A stretch of 38,972 nt of DNA, taken from assembly GCA_903929485.1 (NCBI GenBank), contig CAIYUY010000314.1:1-38972 (forward strand), in the 5' to 3' direction. The DNA is from an uncultured Desulfuromonadales bacterium. GTDB taxonomy: Bacteria > Desulfobacterota > Desulfuromonadia > Geobacterales > CAIOGM01. This document shows, piece by piece, positions 16,178 to 21,941 of the stretch (positions within the stretch are counted from its first letter, which is position 1; every line of letters starts with the position of its first letter). A program made the position numbers and the translations under genes. The notes beneath the pieces are model-generated. The model was not told the DNA's origin. It worked only from the letters and a program-made list of their open reading frames with translations, and searched no databases.

Positions 16178-16663
16178 ATGCCCCACGATTTTGAACCGAA
16201 GATAGTCGCCTTTGTCTGCACTTGGTGCACCTATGCCGGTGCCGATCTGGCAGGAACGAGCCGTATGCTCTATCCCTCCAACGTCCGGGTGGTCAAGTTT
16301 CCCTGTACCGGACGAATCGATCCGGTCTTCATCCTCAAGGCATTTCAAAAGGGAGCCGACGGTATCCTTGTATCCGGCTGTCACCCCGGCGATTGCCACT
16401 ACATGGCCGGAAATTTTCACGCCCGGCGGCGCTTCGCCGTTTTCCGAAAGCTGCTGGAATTCATCGGCGTGGACCTCAACCGGCTGGAGTTTTCCTGGGT
16501 CTCCGCCGCCGAGGGGGGAAAGTGGGTGGAAATCATCACCCAGATGACCGAGAAGATCCGGGCCATGGGACCGCTTACCCAGTTCACCGATCTGGCCGAT
16601 GAGGAACAGTGGTCCGGAGCCCTCGGCAACCCGGAACTCAAGGCAGTTTACGACCAAGTATAA
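16178..16663 (+). CDS. flxD: MvhD/FlxD-like [2Fe-2S] electron-transfer protein
   Basis: MvhD-family proteins carry a [2Fe-2S] cluster and pass electrons from a partner dehydrogenase or hydrogenase into HdrA. The conserved cysteine motifs are FVCTWCTYAGADLAG (residues 13-27), PCTGRIDP and GCHPGDCHY. The protein is 161 residues, with a normal MvhD core and a short C-terminal extension. Neighbouring hdrA lacks a fused MvhD domain, so this stand-alone protein fits. There is no clear ribosome-binding site: the ATG at 16178 follows GGATTTTTT at the foot of the heptamer hairpin. Confidence 0.92.
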   Translation: MPHDFEPKIVAFVCTWCTYAGADLAGTSRMLYPSNVRVVKFPCTGRIDPVFILKAFQKGADGILVSGCHPGDCHYMAGNFHARRRFAVFRKLLEFIGVDLNRLEFSWVSAAEGGKWVEIITQMTEKIRAMGPLTQFTDLADEEQWSGALGNPELKAVYDQV

Positions 16664-16670
16664 CGACACA

Positions 16671-16769
16671 AAAGCCTTTCCACGAAGGACACGAAGGGTC
16701 ACGAAGAACTTCAGGAATGGGCTTGGCGGTACTTCGTGCGTCTTCGTATACTTCGTGGATAAAAGGTTT
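16671..16769. repeat. imperfect inverted CTTCGTG repeat
   Basis: AAAGCCTTTCCACGAAGGAC... (16671-16706) is largely the reverse complement of CTTCGTGCG-TCTTCGTATA-CTTCGTGG-ATAAAAGGTTT (16732-16769). The 3' arm ends in ATAAAAGG, which is also the only ribosome-binding-like sequence before the flxC ATG (16777). Single-arm copies occur at 17731-17746 and 19149-19188. Confidence 0.8.
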
Positions 16770-16776
16770 GAAAATC

Positions 16777-17724
16777 ATGAATAAAAGTTCGGAAAAAACG
16801 AAATCCACCGTCACCATCGACACCAGCGGCTACGAAGTCGCTACCCAGGAGATCCGCAGCGAGGCGAAACGGCTTCTTACGGAGAAAATCGTGGATGCCG
16901 TGGTGGGGTACCAGGGAGGCCGTCGTGGGGGGAGCGCCGTGCCGGTGGTCATCACCGATCCGGACCAGGCGGAAAAGCTCGTCTTCTCCGCTGCCTGCGT
17001 CAACAACCTCTCCATCTACCTCACCAAGGCCAAGAAAGAGATCCGCGCCAAGGGAAAACTGGCCGTGGTGGCCAAGGGGTGTGATCTTCGGGCGCTGGCC
17101 GGACTCATGGGAGAATCCCAGTTCAAGCGGGAAGAGGTAGTCATTATCGGCGTAACCTGCGCCGGGGTTCACCGAGCAGGGACTCAGCCCGGCCAACCGC
17201 TGACCGACAGCACTATCGCCAAGAAGTGCCGGGAATGTTCCGTGCATATCCCCGAGGGTTCTGATCTCATCGTGGGAAAACTCCCTCCGTTGCCCAACCT
17301 TTCCCCCACGGAAAAGGAGCTCATGGAAAAGCTGGACGCCATGACTCCGGCCCTGCGGTGGGAATTCTGGAAGGAGCAGTTCACCCGCTGCATCCGCTGC
17401 CTGGCCTGCCGCCAGGTCTGTCCCTTCTGCTACTGCGAGCAGTGCCTCTGCGACCGTGGGCGCCCCCAAGCGGTGGACACCTCACCTCGCCCCTCCGGGA
17501 ACATGGGATGGCATATTGTCCGGGCCATGCATCTGGCCGGGCGCTGCGCCGGTTGCGCCGAGTGCGAACGGGTCTGCCCCATGGATATTCCGCTGAACCT
17601 CCTCAACCGGAAGATGGCCGAGGAGCTGAAGGAACTCTACCACTACGAAGCGGGACTGAAGCCGGTGGAAAAGGGCCCCTTGACCAGCTACGACGAAAAA
17701 GACGACCAGAGTTTCATAAAATAA
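16777..17724 (+). CDS. flxC: Flx iron-sulfur subunit, FrhB-like N-terminus (FlxC position)
   Basis: The first 170 residues resemble the F420-hydrogenase beta (FrhB) fold, with VAVVAKGCDLRAL-like phrasing and VVIIGVTCAGV. The second half has ferredoxin-type cysteines: CIRCLACRQVCPFCYCEQC (about 205-223) and CAGCAECERVCP (about 253-264). It should be a soluble iron-sulfur relay within the Flx module. The start at 16777 (MNKSSEK) is chosen because upstream codons would run through the CTTCGTG repeat and the end of flxD; AAAAGG lies about ten bases upstream. The name rests on gene order, the mirror image of flxABCD-hdrABC described in Desulfovibrio vulgaris, and is tentative. Confidence 0.82.
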   Translation: MNKSSEKTKSTVTIDTSGYEVATQEIRSEAKRLLTEKIVDAVVGYQGGRRGGSAVPVVITDPDQAEKLVFSAACVNNLSIYLTKAKKEIRAKGKLAVVAKGCDLRALAGLMGESQFKREEVVIIGVTCAGVHRAGTQPGQPLTDSTIAKKCRECSVHIPEGSDLIVGKLPPLPNLSPTEKELMEKLDAMTPALRWEFWKEQFTRCIRCLACRQVCPFCYCEQCLCDRGRPQAVDTSPRPSGNMGWHIVRAMHLAGRCAGCAECERVCPMDIPLNLLNRKMAEELKELYHYEAGLKPVEKGPLTSYDEKDDQSFIK

Positions 17725-17751
17725 AGGGCTTATCCACGAAGGGTTTGACTT

Positions 17752-18759
17752 ATGGCATTAACCATAACCGAAGAGAACCTCCGCACGCTCATCGACCGGC
17801 TCATCAAGGACGGGACGCGGGTCATTGGGCCGAAGCGGGCCGGAGAGATGACGATCTACGAACCGCTTTCACGCGGCGCCGAATTCGCCCCCGGACCCCT
17901 TCCCCGGCGCTCCGCCAAGGAGGCGTTCTTTCCCTTGAGCGAAACCATCCTCTCCTTCGAGAAAGGGAAAGACGGGCTGAAGGTGGATGATGTGGACACC
18001 AACGCCTTCCCCCGAACAGTTCTCGTGGGGGCGCTCCCCTGCGACGCAGCGGCCCCCCAGGTCATGGATGCGGTCTTCTCCTGGGATTACAAGGACGAAT
18101 TTTACCTGGAGCGGCGGCGGAGAACCACCATCATCGGTTTTTCCTGCACCTCCGCCGACGATTCCTGCTTCTGTACCCTCGTAGGCCTTTCCCCCACGGC
18201 TACGAAAGGTTCCGATCTCTTCCTGACCCCGCTGGTGGGGGGGGGCTACTCCTGCCAGGTCGTCGGCGACCGGGGAGGAGAGCTCCTGGCCGGATACCCG
18301 GAACTCTTTACCGAATCCGCCACCGTCACGCCGGTACCCCCGGCGGAGCCGGAAGGAACGCCGGTGGACCTGGCCAAGGTCAAGCTCTGGCTGGAAGAGC
18401 ATTTCGAGGACGAGATCTGGGAGGAGGTTGCCGACCGCTGTGTCGGCTGCGGAGCCTGCGCCTTCCTCTGCCCGGCTTGCCACTGCTTTGACATCGTGGA
18501 TGAAGGGACGGAACAGAAGGGGAGCCGTAGAAAAAACTGGGACGCCTGCGCCTTCAGCAAGTTCACCAACCACGCCTCGGGGCACAACCCCCGGGATGTC
18601 CAGAACAAACGGTATCGCAACCGCTTCATGCACAAATTCAAGTACTATGACGACAAGTTCGGTAAGACCCTCTGCACCGGCTGCGGCCGCTGCATCCGCT
18701 ACTGCCCCGTGGGGATCGATATCAAGGGAATACTTGAGGAAATCGGTTCTAGGTTCTAG
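17752..18759 (+). CDS. flxB: Flx iron-sulfur subunit, sulfhydrogenase beta-like (FlxB position)
   Basis: This 335-residue protein resembles the beta subunit of sulfhydrogenase/anaerobic sulfite reductase subunit A. The N-terminal part has FFPLSETIL and GALPCDAAAP phrases and a cysteine group CTSADDSCFC. Two [4Fe-4S] motifs follow: CVGCGACAFLCPACHC (about 224-239) and CTGCGRCIRYCP (about 306-317). It is expected to pass electrons between FlxA and FlxC. The likely ribosome-binding site GAAGGG lies in a short copy of the CTTCGTG repeat. The last codons and the TAG stop lie inside a (GGTTCTA)n tandem repeat, so the terminal residues GSRF are repeat-encoded. A run of nine G occurs in the coding strand at 18237-18245. 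Confidence 0.82.
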   Translation: MALTITEENLRTLIDRLIKDGTRVIGPKRAGEMTIYEPLSRGAEFAPGPLPRRSAKEAFFPLSETILSFEKGKDGLKVDDVDTNAFPRTVLVGALPCDAAAPQVMDAVFSWDYKDEFYLERRRRTTIIGFSCTSADDSCFCTLVGLSPTATKGSDLFLTPLVGGGYSCQVVGDRGGELLAGYPELFTESATVTPVPPAEPEGTPVDLAKVKLWLEEHFEDEIWEEVADRCVGCGACAFLCPACHCFDIVDEGTEQKGSRRKNWDACAFSKFTNHASGHNPRDVQNKRYRNRFMHKFKYYDDKFGKTLCTGCGRCIRYCPVGIDIKGILEEIGSRF

Positions 18760-18772
18760 GTTCTAGGTTCAA
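18745..18772. repeat. (GGTTCTA)3 tandem repeat covering the flxB stop codon
   Basis: Three perfect GGTTCTA units (18745-18765) are followed by GGTTCAA. The stop codon TAG at 18757-18759 lies inside the second to third unit. The unit shares GTTCTA with the heptamers at 16087-16107. Confidence 0.9.
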
Positions 18773-18821
18773 GGCGCTCATAGTGATGCATTCGCAAATT
18801 CTAAAAACCAACATCTTGCGT

Positions 18822-18905
18822 CGTGCTTCGACAAGCTCAGCACGAACGGATTTTCAACCAGTTACAGTTCTTATAGTCCGTTCGCCCTGAGCCTGTCGAA
18901 GGGCG
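18822..18905. repeat. inverted pair of CTTCGACAAGCTCAG repeats
   Basis: CGTGCTTCGACAAGCTCAGC... (18822-18850) and, in opposite orientation, TCCGTTCGCCCTGAGCCTGT... (18877-18905) are related 29-base elements with a handful of differences. Sequences of this family are scattered through many bacterial genomes. It forms part of the 435-base flxB-flxA spacer. Confidence 0.8.
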
Positions 18906-18933
18906 CAGTGGACTTTTTGCGAGGCCATCAATA

Positions 18934-19016
18934 GTAGGTTGGGGTGAACAGGTTCATCGTGAACCCCAACTACGCTATGCTGGGGTTCACGATAAGGCCG
19001 TTCACCGCCAACCTAC
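18934..19016. repeat. 83-base GTAGGTTGG hairpin element
   Basis: The ends are inverted repeats: GTAGGTTGGGGTGAAC (18934-18949) against GTTCACCGCCAACCTAC (19000-19016), one bulged base. Inside is a perfect 13-bp stem ATCGTGAACCCCA (18956-18968) and TGGGGTTCACGAT (18981-18993) with a 12-base loop. The form resembles small nonautonomous palindromic elements (REP/MITE-like) starting GTAGGTTGGG that occur widely in bacteria. No transposase is nearby. Confidence 0.75.
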
Positions 19017-19020
19017 AAAG

Positions 19021-19146
19021 TTTATTCCAAAGCTGGAGCTTGAGAACAATAAAATCAACTACCTGAAAGCTACCGGCATGAGAGTGGGATTACTCATCAA
19101 TTTCGGTAGTCCGGGCAAGTTGGAATGGAAACGTCTGGTGCTTTGA
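19021..19146 (+). pseudogene. C-terminal remnant of a GxxExxE-family protein gene
   Basis: The frame ending at TGA 19144-19146 encodes about 41 residues that include INYLKATGMRVGLLINFG and KLEWKRLVL, the characteristic C-terminus of GxxExxE proteins (small PD-(D/E)XK nuclease-fold proteins often encoded near mobile DNA). Everything upstream, including the start and the nuclease residues, is missing, replaced by the GTAGGTTGG hairpin. It is a deletion remnant stranded between flxB and flxA. Confidence 0.7.
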
Positions 19147-19148
19147 GA

Positions 19149-19188
19149 TTTTCTTCGTGTAACTTCGTGTCCTTCGTGGATAAAAAGG
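19149..19188. repeat. CTTCGTG repeat copy before flxA
   Basis: CTTCGTGTAA-CTTCGTGTC-CTTCGTGG-ATAAAAAGGG is a single-arm copy of the element at 16732-16769. Its last bases AAAAAGGG lie five bases before the flxA ATG and are the only ribosome-binding-site candidate. Confidence 0.85.
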
Positions 19189-19194
19189 GTTTTT

Positions 19195-20031
19195 ATGAAC
19201 AAGAACATTTACCTCCCCCATCTGGCCACCATCACCGAGATGCGGGACGAGACCGCGGATATCCGCTCCTTCAGGCTGGTCTTCCAGGATGAGAAACTGC
19301 GCGACAGCTTCACCTTCCGCTCCGGACAGTTCGCCGAATACTCCGCCTTCGGGGCGGGCGAGGCCACCTTCTGCATCGCCTCCTCACCCACGCGAAGCGG
19401 CTACATCGAATGCTGCTTCCGCTCCGTGGGAAGGGTGACCGACGCCCTCCGGGCGCTGGAGGTGGGAGACACGGTAGGTATCCGCGGCCCCTACGGTAAC
19501 TCCTTCCCCATGGAAGAATTTTACGGCAAGAACATGCTCTTCGTCACCGGAGGGATCGCCCTCCCCCCCCTGCGCACCGTCATCTGGAACTGCCTGGATC
19601 AACGTGACAAGTTCGGCGACATCACCATCGTCTACGGCGCCCGCTCCGAGGCTGACCTTGTCTACAAGCACGAGCTGAAGGAGTGGGAGGAACGGACTGA
19701 CGTCACCTTGGTCAAGACCGTGGACCCCGGAGGTAATGGTCCTACCTGGGACGGCAAGGTAGGCTTCGTCCCCACCGTTCTTGAACAGGCCGCCCCTTGC
19801 GCTGAAAACAGCATCGCCCTGGTCTGCGGTCCCCCCATCATGATCAAATTCACCCTCCCGGTGCTGGAAAAGCTCGGTTTCTCCGATGACGCCATCTACA
19901 CCACCCTGGAGAACCGGATGAAGTGCGGACTTGGCAAATGTGGCCGCTGCAACGTGGGAAACATCTACGTCTGCAAGGACGGACCGGTCTTCACCGCACG
20001 TCAGGTGAAGGCCATGCCCCAGGAGTTCTGA
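19195..20031 (+). CDS. flxA: FAD/NAD(P)-binding oxidoreductase with [2Fe-2S] site, FlxA-like
   Basis: FlxA is the flavin subunit that exchanges electrons with NAD(H). The FNR-type FAD domain covers about residues 1-105 and the NAD domain 110-230, with VTGGIALPPLRTVIW and CGPPIMIKFTLPVL. A C-terminal [2Fe-2S] motif CGLGKCGRCNVGNIYVC (about 243-259) is like that of sulfhydrogenase gamma and PyrK. The 278-residue length matches this class. It is separated from flxB by 435 bases of repeats and a gene remnant, so co-transcription may be weakened. Its ribosome-binding site lies within a repeat. The protease gene follows after ten bases. Confidence 0.9.
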   Translation: MNKNIYLPHLATITEMRDETADIRSFRLVFQDEKLRDSFTFRSGQFAEYSAFGAGEATFCIASSPTRSGYIECCFRSVGRVTDALRALEVGDTVGIRGPYGNSFPMEEFYGKNMLFVTGGIALPPLRTVIWNCLDQRDKFGDITIVYGARSEADLVYKHELKEWEERTDVTLVKTVDPGGNGPTWDGKVGFVPTVLEQAAPCAENSIALVCGPPIMIKFTLPVLEKLGFSDDAIYTTLENRMKCGLGKCGRCNVGNIYVCKDGPVFTARQVKAMPQEF

Positions 20032-20041
20032 GGCGGCAGAC

Positions 20042-21298
20042 ATGTCAACTCCTCACCTCCTCCTCATCGCCTGGCTCCTCGTCTTTTGTTTCGGCCTCCT
20101 CCTGCGCGCCCTCAACCTCCGTTATCTGAAGCGCCATGGCGCCGTCGTTCCCGCCGGCTTCCAGGACTCGGTGAGTGAGGAGACCCTTACTAAAACCTCC
20201 GCCTATACCTTGGAATGTAGTCGGGTGGGGCTCTTTGAGTCAATCCTGGACGCCGCACTCCTGATCTTCTTCCTCTTCGGCGGCCTCCTCCCTATCTATG
20301 ACCAATGGATCGCGACCCTCGCCGACAACCTTATCCTCCGGGGGCTCCTCTTCTTCCTCGTCCTCTTCGGGGCGCAACTGCTCATAAGCGTCCCCTTCAG
20401 CCTCTATACCACCTTCCGCCTGGAAGCCCGCTACGGATTCAACACCACCACCCCAAGGATCTGGCTGACTGACCTACTAAAGTCCACCCTCCTCTCTTGC
20501 ATCCTCATGGGGCTTCTTCTTGCCGGCGCCCTGGCTCTGATCCAGGCATCCCCACACTGGTGGTGGCTCTGGGTCTGGCTGTTTTTTGCAGCCGTCACCC
20601 TTTTTCTCATGTACCTCTCCCCTTACGTCATCGAGCCTCTCTTCAACAAGTACCAGCCGGTTACCCTGGAGGGACTGGCTGATGAAATCACCACACTCAT
20701 GGGGAAAGCGGGACTGACCGTCAGCAAGGTGCAGCAGGTTGACGCCTCCAAACGGAGCAAGCATTCCAACGCCTACTTCACCGGCATCGGGCGGGTGAAA
20801 CGAATCGTCCTCTACGACACTCTCATCCATCAGATGAGCCACCGGGAGATCCTGGCGGTGCTGGCCCACGAAGTGGGGCACTGGAAACTTGGCCACATCC
20901 GTTGGCGACTGATCCGGACTGAGCTCTTCGCCCTGGCGATTTCTTTCCTCGCCTGGTGGATGATCAGCTCCGGACTTCTCCCCCCCCTCTTCGATCTTCC
21001 TCCGGCCCCGGAAAGCTCGTTCATGGCGCAGTTGCTTCTCCTCTCGTTCCTGGGGACCCTGTCCGGGTTCCCCTTGACCCCGCTTTCCAATTGGCTCTCA
21101 CGTCGACACGAACGGCAAGCGGACCGTTTTGCCGTGCAGCTTACCGGCGATCCCGACGCCCTGGCCTCGGCCCTGGTCAAGCTCTCCACGGAGAACCTTT
21201 CAAATTTTCACCCCCACCCTCTCTACGCCGCCTGGCACTATGCCCACCCCCCCGTGGTAGAGCGGGTGGCCCGGCTTAGGAATGACACCAGACCATGA
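20042..21298 (+). CDS. M48 family Ste24-like membrane metalloprotease
   Basis: This 418-residue integral membrane zinc protease resembles Ste24/CAAX prenyl protease 1. It has about six membrane segments (first at residues 5-22), the zinc motif HEVGHWKLGH (about 279-288), and the third-ligand region RRHERQADRFAV (about 360-371), with the Glu in the expected position. Bacterial members probably cleave membrane or misfolded proteins; prenylated substrates are not known in bacteria. It starts ten bases after flxA with a GAGG site and overlaps the next gene by four bases, so it appears to ride on the hdr-flx transcript. Confidence 0.9.
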   Translation: MSTPHLLLIAWLLVFCFGLLLRALNLRYLKRHGAVVPAGFQDSVSEETLTKTSAYTLECSRVGLFESILDAALLIFFLFGGLLPIYDQWIATLADNLILRGLLFFLVLFGAQLLISVPFSLYTTFRLEARYGFNTTTPRIWLTDLLKSTLLSCILMGLLLAGALALIQASPHWWWLWVWLFFAAVTLFLMYLSPYVIEPLFNKYQPVTLEGLADEITTLMGKAGLTVSKVQQVDASKRSKHSNAYFTGIGRVKRIVLYDTLIHQMSHREILAVLAHEVGHWKLGHIRWRLIRTELFALAISFLAWWMISSGLLPPLFDLPPAPESSFMAQLLLLSFLGTLSGFPLTPLSNWLSRRHERQADRFAVQLTGDPDALASALVKLSTENLSNFHPHPLYAAWHYAHPPVVERVARLRNDTRP

Positions 21299-21771
21299 AT
21301 AAGCCTGAACTGCTGCAACAAATCATTGCCCGACTGGCCCATGATCTGGATCTCTTCCTCTCGGCAGCCAAAACCGCCCACAAAGCAGCCACCCACGAGG
21401 AGAGCGTCCCGGACAACAAGTACGACACACTGGCCCTGGAGGCATCCTACGTTGCCCAGGGGCAGGCGAACCGCGCCCAGGATATCAAGCGCTCGCTGGA
21501 TATCTACAAGCAGCTTCACCTCGTCCCACGGGGTGAAGTGATCCGCCTCACCTCGCTGGTCACCATCGAGGCCGACGACGGGAGCCGCAGAGAGCTCTTC
21601 ATCGGCCCGGCGGAGGGGGGACTGAAGATCACGGACGATCGTACGGAGATCATGGTCATCACCCCGGCTTCCCCCCTGGGGAGGGAGCTTTTGGGAAAGA
21701 GCTTGGGGGATGCAGTGGAAATAGAGGCCGGTCCCAACGTCATCGGCTACGAAATCGTCGCGGTGGGATGA
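21295..21771 (+). CDS. GreA/GreB-like transcription elongation factor family protein
   Basis: This 158-residue protein has an N-terminal helical hairpin (about 1-75) with an acidic tip (THEESVPDNKYD, about 33-44) and a C-terminal FKBP-like Gre domain (about 78-158; VTIEADDG, ITPASPLGRELLGKSLGD). Gre factors insert their acidic tip into the RNA polymerase channel. This shorter family is related but not canonical GreA, and may modulate polymerase differently. Its ATG overlaps the protease stop (ATGA), implying translational coupling. The following 170 bases to the convergent glycosyltransferase show only a weak 5-bp hairpin and no clear terminator. Confidence 0.85.
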   Translation: MNKPELLQQIIARLAHDLDLFLSAAKTAHKAATHEESVPDNKYDTLALEASYVAQGQANRAQDIKRSLDIYKQLHLVPRGEVIRLTSLVTIEADDGSRRELFIGPAEGGLKITDDRTEIMVITPASPLGRELLGKSLGDAVEIEAGPNVIGYEIVAVG

Positions 21772-21941
21772 TGCGCCGTATGGACTAAACAAGACCATCA
21801 GCTCTTATCGTCATCCCGCACACATGCCGCGGCCGGAGGAGCGTTGCAGGCGGCCTCCCAACTGGTGGCGACGGGGGGGGAGAGCACCGGGAAGCCTTGC
21901 CGCCGCGCTGGTCTCCTTGGCAGTCGCCCTCGTTCCGGCAA

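Noticed and set aside
12965-19188. CRISPR array
   Set aside because: The repeats in this stretch are short tandems or inverted pairs without regular unique spacers, and no cas gene is present.
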